This document shows positions 1 through 11,375 of a DNA stretch of 64,000 nt, in pieces (position 1 is the stretch's first letter; each line of letters opens with the position of its first letter). The DNA comes from Equus caballus (Eukaryota > Chordata > Mammalia > Perissodactyla > Equidae): positions 6,548,001 through 6,612,000 of the forward strand of contig NC_091689.1 of assembly GCF_041296265.1 (NCBI RefSeq). Reading direction: 5' to 3'. The notes beneath the pieces are model-generated. The model had not been told where the DNA came from. It did not search any database and was given only the letters and a program-made list of their open reading frames with translations. Both the position numbers and the translations under genes were made by a program.

Positions 1-607
1 ACATGAGCTCTGCCCTCTGGAAATGGAAACAGCAGCCCACACACAAATCATTGCCACCGCCCATGCAGCGGCACCCACATAGAGTGCCAGTGGTATGATC
101 CTGACCCTTGCAGGATGTTTGTGTCTATAACCAAGTATGGGATTCCTGAGGTCCCCAGAGCCTCTGATAAAGATCTCTCAGGGATTTGGATGAGCCATTA
201 GTTGAGTCTTAAGCAACTTTGGCATTTGTCGTCCTATCAGCATAATGCTGAGTAATGCACAGTCTTGTATTCTTACAGCCTAATTCTTTCATGAGAATTG
301 GTCTTCTCTCTCCAACTAGATACTCTACTCCATAATTAAACAGTGGCCCCATGCCTAGTTTGGTGTTCTGTACACAGTCGGTGCTTACTTAATTGTGCTT
401 AGTCAATCCTACCTCTTCTCAAGGCCATTGGACTCATTTCTGCTCATGAGATGAGAAGAGGAGCAATGTTAGAAGAGAGTTCCAGAGGCAGGCAAACTTT
501 TGAACCTATCAGAAAGGACGTGGCACCACTCCGCCCAGCATGGCACAAGTGAGAATGAGCTAAGCTGGCAGCTAATGAGAGCATCCTACAAATAGCAGCT
601 GCAAGTT
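1..607. other. No gene recognised
   Basis: Unique-looking intergenic sequence with no named repeat and only short chance frames. The stretches 816-1264, 1504-1917 and 2001-2479 between the MIR and L2 pieces are the same. Confidence 0.6.
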
Positions 608-815
608 TGGAGTGTTCACTGTGCGGCAGGCTGTGTGTGGAGCTCTGCTGTTGCTTAATCTCCAGGAGTGCTAACAACCTTGGATGGGTTTCCTCCTACC
701 TCACTGTGCAGATGAGGGAGTGAGGCTCAGAGAGGGGACGTAACTTGGATGAGGCTTCAGAACTCCCTCTAGAACCCAGCTCTAGCTGGCTCCAAAACCC
801 AAGTTCATGATCTCC
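608..815 (-). mobile_element. MIR SINE
   Basis: Inverted MIR: gtgttcactgtgcggcaggc, gcagatgagggagtgaggct, cagagaggggacgtaacttg and aacccagctctag. Confidence 0.8.
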
Positions 816-1264
816 AGATCAAGATGACCCAGGGCAATACGACTGGGTTCTGAAAGATCCTATGGGCAGCAAAAAGAGCTTGTGTGTGACATTGTTTGAT
901 ATCCCTCTGCCTGGTCTCTGCCCTTCAGCCCACTCCGCTGTCTCCCCCTCCTGTAGCCTCCCAAAGAATTTAGACATGTCACCAAATGAACCGACTAGAG
1001 AATGTGGAGCCAGCAAATTTGTAAACCAGACATATTAACATGGCCCAGAGACCTCTGGGAACTGGGGAAGGGGGAGTGCTGGCTGAGACATTAATGCCGC
1101 CAGAGATGGGGTAATGAATACAGAAAATCTGCAAAGTTTACCCAAAGGTCTTTAAATCGGGAACATTGTGATCCTCCTGAGCAGTCCCTCGGAGGCAGAT
1201 AGGAGGAACTAAAGCTTTTCCAAAGTCTGCGGGGGCTCCGAGAGTGTGGCGGGTGGTTGTTCAG

Positions 1265-1500
1265 GGATCTCAGAGTCAGACAGACCTGGGTCTCAATCTC
1301 AGATCCAGATTCTTCACTTAAGCCGAGGGACTTGGGGCAAGTTGCTTAAGCCTTTAAACTTCAGTTGGCCGTCTGTCTCTTGGGAATAATAATAACATCT
1401 ACCTCAGAGTGTTGTAAAGACTAAATGAGATTCTTGCTGAGTGCTTAGCACAGCATCTGGCATATTGTAAGCATTCAATAAAGAGTTCTTACTATTGTGA
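1265..1500 (+). mobile_element. MIR SINE, nearly full length
   Basis: cagacagacctgggtctcaa, gacttggggcaagttgctta, ataataataacatctacctc, gactaaatgagattcttgct and ggcatattgtaagcattcaa lie in MIR order. Confidence 0.92.
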
Positions 1501-1917
1501 TTACTTATTAATATTCTCCAGGCTCAGCCTCTCATCAAACTCAATATAATTCTTTTCATAGCAGAAGAGACTAAACCTCCAGCTCAGTCACACCACTTGG
1601 GGACCAAGCCCATCCTTGGGCTCAGACTCCAATGCACCGATTAGCCCTTGCCCTCTGGTTCACACACACTTTGCAGGGTTTGCATGTCTGGAGGCCTACC
1701 TGAAGCCCCCTGGTGGAAAGATAACTGTGTAGGCTTTTTGCAAGGACAGATCGGGTGGCGGCTCAGAAAGAAAATTACCCAAACCCCAGTATCTTTAACC
1801 TTCTTGAAAACTGTTGAAGCTGCCAGAATATCCAAAACCATAAAATCACTTCTAAAGTTCTCATTAGCCTTCCCACAACTGTAGAGTCAAAATATTAGAG
1901 CTATAGTATTCTACGGC

Positions 1918-2000
1918 ATCTTAGAAGTCATCTGGTCCCACTTCTTCATGTTACAGATGAAAACACTGAGTCCTGGAGACAGGGTGGAGCTTTGAGTAGA
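1918..2000 (-). mobile_element. MIR-like fragment
   Basis: cttcatgttacagatgaaaa and cactgagtcctggagacagg fit the inverted MIR core; the rest is worn away. Confidence 0.5.
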
Positions 2001-2479
2001 ACCACAGACTATTAGAATTGCAAGGCAATAAAGGGAACCACACAGGGCTGAGGATGAGGCCGAGTGAAGAGTTTCTCTGGATCTGGTGACTCTGGACACT
2101 CCCCGCGCCCCTAAACCCGTGGTGTTCTGATGACGGTTCAGAAAGGCACTGTGCTCTCGGTGTTTTTCCACCTCTGTCTCTCTTGGTGGCTCCTTCTCTC
2201 TTGTGTGCACGGCTGTGTAACGGTTCTGGCATGGATTTGTGGTCAGATTAAGCCAAGTACTTTTCTATATTCTTGTGCTCATTGGGCTCAGTGTCCCTGG
2301 AAAGTTGAAGGAGCAGGTTCCCCAGGTGAAAACAAGGGGGATTTCTTCCTAGGGCTGTCCTCACAACTCTGTCAGAGGTAGGTGGCAGGGAGATGTTGAA
2401 GAAAGAAAATCAGTGTGAATCAGGAGAGAGGAACCAGAGACCCAACTCAGAGAAATGGGGACAGCTCTGTGAGGAAAGG

Positions 2480-2590
2480 AGGAGAAGGGGCAGGGACCAC
2501 ATCTGCATTGTCCACTGTGGTATGGAGAGTGATCACACCTGACACTCAGGAAATATACTCTCACTGAATGAATGAATGAAAGAATGAGTG
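2480..2590 (+). mobile_element. L2 3' end with (GAAT)n
   Basis: gggaccacatctgcattgtc, a cactcaggaaatatactctc segment and the terminal gaatgaatgaatgaa repeat fit the L2 3' terminus. Confidence 0.6.
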
Positions 2591-2699
2591 AGTGGAGAGA
2601 AGGAGACAGAGATATGTAGCTATCAGGTCACTTGGGAAACCAGACAGGAGAAGTAAGCTGATCAAAGGGCCATTTAAGCATATACAGGAAATAGGAAAG

Positions 2700-2875
2700 T
2701 AACTAACGTGCATGGAGCCCCCACTGTAGACGAAGCCTTGTGCCTGCCCCTTCTGTGTGGCATATCGTAGAAGCCTCATTAAGCTCCTGTGACACAGGCA
2801 TTGCCCATTTCACAATCAGGAGTACTGAGACTCAGAGCACTTTTGTGTTTGGACAGAGGAAAGCCTTCTTGGAAA
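2700..2875 (-). mobile_element. MIR SINE
   Basis: A 'gtgtggcatatcgta' region, aagctcctgtgacacaggca, ttgcccatttcacaatcagg and tactgagactcagagcac: inverted MIR. Confidence 0.65.
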
Positions 2876-2959
2876 AAGTCCGGAAAGGAAAGATGAACTC
2901 TCCTTCTTTAGATGTCTTGTGTCCTGGTTATTCTTCACTCCCCCCATCCCCTGCCACCA

Positions 2960-3370
2960 GATTCATCATCTGCCTCTTTCTGTTGTGCTCCATGCCTTGG
3001 GATGCTGAACTCTGTGATCTATATCACCCAGACTCCCTTACACGTGCCTACTGACTGGGTTGACCAATGGGACGCATGGGTTGGAGATTGGAAAGCAGGA
3101 GAGAGAGAAGTTGGAGCATTTATTACTCTGCTCCCTCTCTGCCTTGTAATCCTCTCTAGCTGTGGCCCTTGTCAGACTGACCCTCTTCATCACTTCAGCT
3201 CTGCCCAGGCTCTGGTAACAGCTTTCTCTCCCCTGGCCCCAACAGCATGCCGTTGCTTCCGTACTGTTGCTAAGCTCTCGGGGCTTAACCATCCCTCCAT
3301 GCTTCCCTGAACTTTGCCCATATCTCTGTAAATAGTCCTTTCATTCAACTCTCTTCAGTTAAACCCTTCT
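2960..3370 (+). repeat. Probable old interspersed repeat, family not assigned
   Basis: ggttgaccaatgggacgcat, gggttggagattggaaagca, ggccccaacagcatgc, tctgtaaatagtcctttcat and caactctcttcagttaaacc resemble a segment I know to be repeated in placental genomes, but I cannot name it with confidence. Confidence 0.45.
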
Positions 3371-3664
3371 GAATGACATGCCCTTCTCTTCTCTGTGCCT
3401 TCATTCATTCAGTTGCCAAAATACGCAACCGAGTCTCTTCCCTTTACTCCAATCCAGAGATTCCCAAGCTTACACCACAATCCCTGTGCTCCCACCCCTC
3501 CAGTCCTCCAAGAAGTCTCCTGGACTATTCCCATAAACAACAATGCTGTTGTTCCCATGCTGGGCTGACTTCAGGGCTGAAGTCCCCTGCTCTGTTGTCT
3601 CTGGGGTTCTGTGACTGATTGGCTTGTCAACCTGCTCATCCTGGCAATTGGAATCCTAAAACCA

Positions 3665-3810
3665 CAAACACATTTTCCTGGAAGGAACGTTAGAGATCAT
3701 CGCCTCCCACCGCTTTTTCTACAGATGGGAGGTGGAGTCTCAGAGAAACGGTCATGTTTACGGTGACAGTTACATAGATAGCTAGCTCCAGAGCCTCATC
3801 TTCTGATCAC
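3665..3810 (-). mobile_element. MIR-like fragment
   Basis: cgttagagatcatcgcctcc, tttttctacagatgggaggt and gagtctcagagaaacggtca resemble an inverted MIR-type core. Confidence 0.45.
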
Positions 3811-3864
3811 TTCAACTTGCTGTATTATTGCACTGGGCACTTAGTAGGCCCTCAACATGCTGAT

Positions 3865-4010
3865 GACTCATACCTTGATTTTTATTTCTAGCCCAGTCCT
3901 CTCCCCAGAACTCCAGACCTGTAAATCCCACTTCTTTCTCAACATCTCCACTTGGATAAGTAACAGATGTCTCAACATGTCCAAAGCTGAGCTTGGAGAA
4001 GGTTGGGTGT
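3865..4010 (+). mobile_element. L2 LINE fragment (coding part)
   Basis: ccagaactccagacctgtaa, catctccacttggataagta and tctcaacatgtccaaagctg follow the L2 reverse-transcriptase region. The ERE at 4164 lies soon after. Confidence 0.7.
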
Positions 4011-4163
4011 GTGTGAGTGTGTGTGCTTGGTGGCAGTGGATGGGGAGCAAGTATTCATTGCACATTAGTTTTCTATTAGCTAGAAACACTATTCTAGCTG
4101 ATACTTGTGGTGATACTAGAGTACATTGGGCAAAACAAGGCATGTGTGCTTCTACAGTGCTCT

Positions 4164-4410
4164 ATTTTTTTATTTTGGTGAGGAAAATTGGCCCTGAGCT
4201 AACATCTGTTGCCAATCTTCCTCTTTTTGCATAAGTAAGATTCGCCCTGAGCTAACATCTATGCCAGTCTTCCTCTATTTTGTATGCGGGTTGCTGCCAC
4301 AGCATGGCTTTGGTGAGTGGTGTAGGTCTGTGCCAGGGATCTGAAACCGTGAACCCCAGGCCGCCGACACAGAGCACACAAACTTGACCACTATACCACC
4401 AGGCCAGCCC
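4164..4410 (-). mobile_element. ERE SINE (equine tRNA-derived)
   Basis: It has the ERE 3' signature (gccctgagctaacatc, twice) and ends with ggccagcccc, the inverted ERE head. The T run at its left edge is the A tail of the minus-strand element. The direct repeat cagtgctct at 4155-4163 and 4411-4419 is the target-site duplication. Confidence 0.92.
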
Positions 4411-4419
4411 CAGTGCTCT

Positions 4420-5539
4420 TTGTTTTTTTGCCTCTGATTTTTAAAAGGACTTTATCCTATTGGAATTGCCTGCATGACAGAACTGCAAAATGCATGTGTA
4501 AGTGGGAGAATTATATGTGATTGATCAGAGATCAAGTGGGCAGCTATGAAATACCAATGACCTTCACTGATCCTGAGTTTCTCCCTCCAGCAAACGTAAT
4601 CGACAAATTCAACTGCTTCTTAAGACTGCACCAAGTCAGGAAAATATAACCAGGTCAACAGCAAGAGGACTGTGTGAAGCCTCCAATTTGCTACGGCAGG
4701 AAATTACACATCCAGTGTCCTTAACAGCCATTCCAACTTGTTCAGATGACGACTCAACATGGAGGGCCCCACTTCGGTCTTTTCAACTGTCTCTGGAGTT
4801 GGAAACCGGGCTTCTCAGAAGATAATCCCTCCTTCTCTGATTTCTTCAGTTGAGTTCTCTTATGCACTATGAAGAAAAAGTACTACAATCAGGAACTGTG
4901 CCAAGGTTGTACGTCAGCCCTCACACCTTCTGTCTGTTGGACTGAAGATGGGCCATCAGTTGATGAACAACCCAGAAAGTCTCCTTTATTTGTTTCCTTT
5001 GGTTGATTCTTAGGAAATAGGATGTGTTAGAACAATTATATTCTAAACTTCTTTGAATAGAAATTAGAAACGAAGCAGAGAAGGAAAAAACGGAAGCAGA
5101 AAAAGATCAAAGTAGGTCAACTTCTTCATGACAAGCTGATTACAGGCGTTGCTCTTCTGCACCTACACACTGTTGATCGTGCTGTCAGGGAAGACATCTT
5201 CCTTCCTAAAGACATTTTCCTTAGCAGCCTAAGTGAGCTTTAATTTCTCCTGAGGTGAAAGCTCTGTTTTTCATGAGACATGCCCCTCCCAGACTGGAGG
5301 CTAAAGGGGACTTTGTCTAATGTCTTCATTGTATCCCCAAATACCCAGGCCAACAAGAGAAGAGTGTGAATGAACATAGACACAGGCATTACTCCTCGAA
5401 CAGAGAAAAAGCCTGAAAGTCTCTTCTAGTTTGAAAGAAAATCTCAAACTATAGGAGAAGGGTCTTGCTGTGATACGATGTACATGTCGGAGATTGTTTA
5501 CAAGGTCCTTCCTAAAAATAATATTTTAATAAGTGCTCA
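4420..5539. other. No gene or named repeat recognised
   Basis: Unique-looking sequence of average base composition. No reading frame above 70 codons lies in it. 3375-3660, between two repeats, is also blank. Confidence 0.6.
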
Positions 5540-6025
5540 ATTACTAATGCTGTATAACAAACTGCTCTAAAATGTAGTGGCTTGAAACTAGCACCATTTG
5601 TTGGTTCTCACAGTTCTGTGGGTTTACTGCGGGGGTCTTCTGTTGGTCTTTCAGGGCTCGCCTATGCCGCTGCATTCCACAGGCAGCTCTGCAAAGCCCT
5701 GGGCTCAGCTGCAACAGCAGAAAAGCCTGGGCCTCTCTCTCCATGTGGTCTTTAATCCTCAAGGAGGCTGAACTCTGCTTTTTCACATGCCAATGGCAGC
5801 GTCCCAAGAAAGTGAAAGCAAAACCTGCAATGCCTCTTAAGGAGTAACCCAGAAGATCTCATAGTGTTGCTTCCTCTGCGTTGTATCGGTCAATGCAAGT
5901 CAAGAGGCCAGCCCAAGCTCAAGGGATGTGAAATAGACTCTACTGCCTGACAGAAGCACCTGTAAAGGGACCCAGCAGAAAGACATGGGCCTAGGGGAGG
6001 CATGGCTCATCTGGGGCCATTATCA
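5540..6025 (-). mobile_element. LTR-like fossil (ERVL/MaLR class, tentative)
   Basis: It opens like an inverted LTR tail (gctgtataacaaactgctct, gtagtggcttgaaa, tctcacagttctgtgggt) and closes with ggccattatcataacaatct and accaca, as seen in old ERVL/MaLR LTRs. The subfamily and exact ends are unsure. Confidence 0.55.
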
Positions 6026-6753
6026 TAACAATCTACCACACAAGGCAATTGTCAGATCCAAGCATACGGGGGCCCAAAGGGACCAAAACAGGAACCCAGG
6101 CCTCTTGACTTCTAGTCCAAGCATCTTCACACTGAACCAGTTATTCCAAACAATCACGCTCAACTTCGAAGAGACTCAAACACATCATGGTGCTGACTGC
6201 AGCTTTCAGCATTAGCCTATCAGATGTGGAGGTCTGCCTTCTGCTCTGAGCCAGCCCTGCAGCTTCCTGCCCTTCCCCTAGCTTTGCACAGCGTCTTTGT
6301 ACACATTGCAGTCTCAAAACATTCTCCATAAATTTTAACAGGTTGCCGAGGAATTTTTGTAGTGGAAACTTTTTTTTTTTTGCTGCAGAGAAACTGAATA
6401 AGAGCAAACCCTTCATCGGAGGACACATCTAGGAAATTAACTATTTTTAAAGAAGAGTACACAAAATCACAGTCACAGCTGGTCCACTTAGCGGTGTCGC
6501 CATACATGCCTATCTAAATGTTGGAATCCCAAGAAAAATCCACTGTGCGTCGTGTTCCAGAAACCCACTTTATAAATGGTCTGCTAAGATGTGTACATCT
6601 TGTATATTTAAAGTGTGTAATATATATTTTCATCCCTGCTCAGCCACCCTCGACCCTTATATTTAATTCATCAGCGTTGTCAAAAAGCGTTTCCATATAG
6701 TACTGAAATTTCACGTGGGACAGAGCAAAGAGTCTCCCAGGCCTGGTCTCTTT
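6026..6753. other. No gene recognised
   Basis: Contains an 11-T run near 6370 and AT-rich sequence at 6590-6700. The frames of up to 95 codons here resemble no family I know. Confidence 0.6.
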
Positions 6754-6761
6754 CTCTAGGA

Positions 6762-6972
6762 ATGTGCTTCTCAACGGAGGACACTTTTGTCCCCCAGAGG
6801 ACATTTGTCAATGTCTACAGCATTTTTTATTGTCACGGCGGAGGAGAGGTGCTACCAGCTGCTGGGTAGAGGCCAGGGATGCTGCTGAACATCCTGAGAT
6901 GCACAGGACAGACCCCAAAACAGAGCATCATCTGGTCCAAAATATTAATAGTGCCGCTGTTGAGAAGCTCCG
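6762..6972 (+). mobile_element. MER20 (hAT-Charlie DNA transposon)
   Basis: MER20 landmarks occur in order: tgcttctcaac at the head, tgtcaatgtct, tagaggccagggatgctgct, aacatcctgagatgcacagg, aatagtgccgctgttgagaa at the tail. A perfect 8-base target duplication ctctagga is at 6754-6761 and 6973-6980, as expected for hAT elements. The copy appears full length and non-autonomous. MER20 is a placental-mammal family. Confidence 0.93.
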
Positions 6973-6980
6973 CTCTAGGA

Positions 6981-7990
6981 GTTCACAGTGATGGCATCAG
7001 GGCTGGCCTGTTTTATGATCAATGAAAACGTGACTGCAGGGCTCTATTTAAAGCATAGTTTTCTTCCATTCAAATGTGTTTTAAAATATTTAGAAGAAAA
7101 CAGACATGGGAGCACATTTCTGGTTCTGGTTAAGTTATGAAATACATAGTTTAGAAAAGAGATTATTTTCCATAGTGATCAGGCATTCAACACAAAGGAG
7201 GGGCAACTGCATACGTCAGAAGGCAGCTGCCAGGTAAATATTTTCCTGACTCCAAAGAGATGTTATGGGCTTTCACTCAGGGATGGAATTGCCCAGGTGA
7301 GCTGCTACTTTTCCTTCTGTTTTCTGATTTTGATCTGGAGGCAGATGGAGCAGCCACTGATGTAGAATCAAGGTTTTTGAGGCCCTTCCCCATTATGAAT
7401 AGGAAGCTAGCGTGCTCCCCACAAGGGCCTGGAGAGGCAGGTGGAGCGAGACAGGGCAAGGTCTGGACTGGTCAGTTGCTGAAAAACGTCGTTCTGGAAT
7501 AGGTCCTCTCTCCCAGGATCCTCTCAGTGACCGAGGCCCAGGAGAGCCCAGCTGGGGATGCCTGTAGCCAGCACTAACTGTAATGGCAGAAAGTAAAGAG
7601 TCTTACCTCTGTCATGTGAGCCAAGGAACTCAAACTTTGGGGATTTGCATAATTTACCTAACAAACACAGACTGCTCTCACTAGGCTCCTGAGAATACCA
7701 GTCTCTCCCCTCCACACGGTGAGTAGTGGCTGTTGGGAGGAGACAAGGCTGCTACTGAGTGGATGGAGGTGTGAGGGGCAGCAGGGGCTGCTGCTTCAAC
7801 TCAGGCTCTCTCAGCTCCCGGCTCAAAGAGGCCAAGAGTGGAGAGAGTGTGATGTGGGCATGGGCCACACAAGATGAGTGATGGTCAGGACTGCTGTAGC
7901 AGCAATAGCAGCAGAGTCAAGCTAAAGAGAAGTAGGACAGAGCAGAGCCCTGGAGAGCATCTTCTTAAGTTTTTTTTGCCATGTGGAAAG
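6981..7990. other. No gene recognised
   Basis: Unique-looking; AT-rich at 7020-7170. Similarly blank is 8356-8616, before the Tigger element. Confidence 0.6.
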
Positions 7991-7997
7991 TGTCGTT

Positions 7998-8118
7998 CAA
8001 TCATTCATTCATTCAGCCAGCCAGCCAGGCTTCATTGAGTCCAAACTCTGTGACAAGCACATGGTGGAGAGTTAAAGTTGACTAAGATAGGGTAGATCCC
8101 CGGCCCCCCGAGGTTTAA
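7998..8118 (-). mobile_element. L2 3' end, with short tandem repeats
   Basis: tcattcattcattcagccag and ccaggcttcattgagtccaa followed by tgtgacaagcacatgg match the inverted L2 terminus. The (TCAT) and (GCCA) runs lie at 8001-8030. A MIR follows directly. Confidence 0.6.
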
Positions 8119-8355
8119 CAGGAAATAAGGGTGTGGGCTTGAGCATCAGCTACCTGGGTTTGCCTCCCAGTTCTGCCACTTCCTGGGGCAAACCCTTCAA
8201 CCTCTCCGTGTCTTGGTCCCTATCTGTCAAGTTGGAATAATAATAGTGCCCATATTAAAGAGATACTCAGGGCATTAAGTGATATAATTTAGACGAAGAA
8301 CTTAGCACAATGCCTGGCTACACAGAGAATGAGTATCCCATAAATGTTAGTTACT
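8119..8355 (+). mobile_element. MIR SINE, nearly full length
   Basis: tgtgggcttgagcatcagct, acctgggtttgcctcccagt, tctgccacttcctggggcaa, ttggaataataatagtgccc and cttagcacaatgcctggcta lie in MIR order. Confidence 0.9.
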
Positions 8356-8616
8356 GTCACTGCTGCAAAGTGGTGATGAGACAGATGTGGAAACAGGCAA
8401 TTGTTGGCCGCTCGTGGAGCCCTGGTAGATGGTGGGGTTCGCTGAGGGAAGATGGAGCATTAAGACGGGAAACAATCACCGAAAAAAGGGAGAGAAGACC
8501 CAAAAAAAGCCATAATGGCTGGTGTATCTTTTCTTTGTTTTTTGCTTCTGCTTGGGCTGAAGAACAAACATGTAGGAATGTCTCCATGAGAGGAGAACTC
8601 AGACACAACTGAAATA

Positions 8617-8824
8617 CAGGCGTGGGTTGCGTAACCACAGGGACACGTTCTGAGAAAGGTATCGTTGCGCGATTTTGTTGTGAGAACATCATAGAATGAA
8701 CTTACACAATCCTAGATGATAGAGATAGACTACACGCCTGGGCTCTGTGGCACTAATCTCATGGAACCACCATTGTAGATGCGGTCCTTTGTTGACTGAA
8801 ACGTTATTATGCGGCTCATAACTG
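8617..8824. mobile_element. Tigger-type (pogo/Tc-mariner) non-autonomous element
   Basis: The ends are inverted (left caggcgtgggttgcgtaac; right, reversed, cagttatgagccgcataata) and flanked by TA on both sides (8615-8616, 8825-8826), as expected of this superfamily. Internal blocks such as aacatcatagaatgaactta and acgttattatgcggc are known from mammalian Tigger MITEs. I have not fixed the subfamily. Confidence 0.8.
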
Positions 8825-8904
8825 TATGGAGAGCACTCACCCACACCCAGCAGGCACACCCAGTGATCTCTTTGATCTTAGAACAAGCCTATGAACACCA
8901 CCTG

Positions 8905-9280
8905 TATGAACTGCCATGGAAAGTACCACACATGGAGTGGCTTCAACAGCGGAAGTTTATTTTCTCGGTCTGGAGGCTGGAAGTCCCAGATCAGGATGCT
9001 AGGAGGGCTGGTTTCTCCCGAGGCCTCTCTCTGAGTTGTAGATGGCCACCCTCTCGCTGTGTCCTCGCATGGTCCTCCCTCTGGGCATGCAAGCATCCTT
9101 GTGTCTTTTCTTCTTCTCATATGGACAGCAGTCCTGTTGGATTAGGGCCCCATCCTCCAGCCTCGTTTTAACTCAACCACCTCTTTACAAACCTTCTTTC
9201 CGGATTCGGTTATATCCTGAGGTCCTGGGGGTTGAGACTTCGACGTGGACTTTGAGAGAAAACAGATCAGCCTAACAGCA
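8905..9280 (-). mobile_element. MLT1-type LTR fossil (ERVL-MaLR)
   Basis: Minus-strand MaLR LTR: the inverted tail tggcttcaacagcggaagtt, then tctggaggctggaagtccca, gtgtcctcgcatggtcctcc, cctgttggattagggcccca, and the inverted head ending near cagcctaacag. No internal region. Ancient, well diverged. Confidence 0.82.
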
Positions 9281-9334
9281 GGGGTGTGTCCCCATGGGAG
9301 GCCCTCTGGGAGGCCCTGTTCCTTGTCCCTTCCA

Positions 9335-9611
9335 GACTCTGGTGGCTGCCCGCATTCTTTGACTTGTGGCCGCATCACTCTAATCTTTGCCTCCGGGTCA
9401 CGTTGCCCCCTCCTGTGTAATTCCCTCTGCCTCCGTTTCCTAAGGACATTTATGATGGCATTTAGGGCCACCTGGATAAGCTAGGGAAATCTCCTCATTG
9501 TAGGATCCTTAGTTGCATCTGCAAAGACCCTTTCCAAAATAAAGCCACATTTTCAGGTTCCTGGGATTCGGATGTAGATATCTTTTTGGGGGGCCATTTT
9601 TCAGCCTACTA
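9335..9611 (-). mobile_element. MaLR-type LTR fossil, second copy in tandem
   Basis: Same orientation as the preceding LTR: ctctggtggctgcccgc, gccgcatcactctaatcttt, tgcatctgcaaagacccttt, gatatctttttggggggcca, ending cagcctactag. Only part of an LTR is recognisable. A different MaLR subfamily from the first is likely. Confidence 0.72.
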
Positions 9612-9745
9612 GAGCACCCCATTATACAGACGGGAAAATTGAGGCTCTGCAAAATGAGGTAGCCTGCCCCACATCAGAGAGAGAACAGAAGCAGAGGCAG
9701 GCTTCCAGACACAGGGGTCTGAACTCAATCCATGGCTTTTCCCAG
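9612..9745 (-). mobile_element. MIR SINE fragment
   Basis: accccattatacagacggga, aaattgaggctctgcaaaat and aggcaggcttccagacacag: inverted MIR. Confidence 0.75.
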
Positions 9746-11375
9746 TCAGCAGGCGTGCCCCGGATGAAAGCAGGACGAGAGGAGGACCCTGCCCAGGAGG
9801 ACACCTCACCGAGAGGTTCCCGGATGAGAGGATGAGCACGGCAGCTCTGCAAGGACCGTGTACTGGGAGAACCCCGTTATCATCTTCTTGGGGTGAAGCC
9901 AGAGACGTGTACTTGTGGGCTAGCAAATTCCTAGAAGCAAGGAATGCGACACAAGCCTCAGCTCCAGAGAAACCGAATTTATTTTGGAAAATGTCTCAGG
10001 TGCACAGGGCCAGGCTGCTGGAAGAACTCTGCAGTGACTCCGCTCGGCTGGCCGAGGCTGGAGACGGTGTTCAGTCTCTTCAGGAATGAGGCAGCGGACG
10101 CGGGAGGGCTTGCCGAGTCTTGTTCAAAGAGACGCTGGGAGGCAAAAAGTCTCAGTGAGGGGCCGCCTGCGCTGAGGTGTGGAGAGCACGTGGGAGGAGG
10201 ATGGGCTCGGGACGCCGGCAAGTGCTCTTTTGTTTGAGGAAGGAGGCACTTGCCACAAGCAAAAGGAGAAGGTTGGGGGCCAGCTCATCCCGCTTTGCCT
10301 GGGACTCTCCCCACTTACGCATGGAAAGTTCCACCCTCAGGAAACCCCTTATTCCTGCACAAACAGAGACAGCTGTTCCCCAGGCCCCAGCACTGACTTG
10401 AGTCTAATGAGCCCCCTAAAGGTATTTCCAATGGCAAGGCCAAGGCCACAGCTCTGTCTCCTCGGGGACGGGGAAGGGCCTTGTCTGTAAACTACCCCCA
10501 AGGAGGCAACATAAAAAGAGACGCCTTTGCTGGAGATGAGCTTGGCTGCCCCAACAAGACTCCAGGCAACGGGCTTCTGCACAGTAAAAGGTTATCCCTT
10601 GTCCCCGTAGCAGGTGGACTCACACAGTTCTGAGCTAGTGTGGTGGCTCCACAGAGCCGGGGGTTCAAGTTCTTTCTATCTTGCCGCTCCACCATCACCA
10701 GGGCGTCACCCTTGTCCACAGGGACTACCCTGTTCATGTCCTTCACCGTGCCATGTCTGGCTTCTCGGCTCTCCCATCCCCCATGTACACAATTCCCTAT
10801 ATTAAGTTCCCTCTGGCCAAGAGTCTAGAGAGGTTTCTGCTCTCTGGGTTGGGTGCTGACTGGTACCGTCTGACCTGAAAATGGTAAGAACCGCAGAGAG
10901 AGAAATGGGCAAGAGAATGCCACAAACACACCCATTTCAGACACATCTGAAGAAGGGAGACAGCACAGAGGGGCCTGGGCATTCAGCGGCTAGATCTGAG
11001 ATGGAGCGAATGTCTCGCGTGTGTTGTCCATGGGTAGGTAGATGGTTTGAGCTGAGTGAAGCTGCAGCATCTCAGCCTGGATGGAGGCTGTGTCAAGGAG
11101 CTCCTGAGTAGGGGATCCCAAGATTGGAGTGAACTCAAAGGGAGCGGGCAGGCCTGGGGTGAGGAGGACAGGTGGTACTCAATAGGTTGGCTGGAGGAAG
11201 CAGGAGTGGATGCCAGGAAGGTTCTAGAAGGGGCAGGCAGTGGGGTGGTCAGGAAAACATGCCTACATGTCCAGGACATTGGAAAGAGGAGGAGAGAGCC
11301 ACAGAGTCAATAAAGGGAGGTGGCAGGAGACTCCTGGATGACGAGGTAGGTCAGCAGGGCTGGTCAGTTTAGGCC
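9746..11375. other. No gene recognised
   Basis: Moderately GC-rich unique sequence with many overlapping short frames (longest about 105 codons), none resembling a known protein. Confidence 0.6.
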
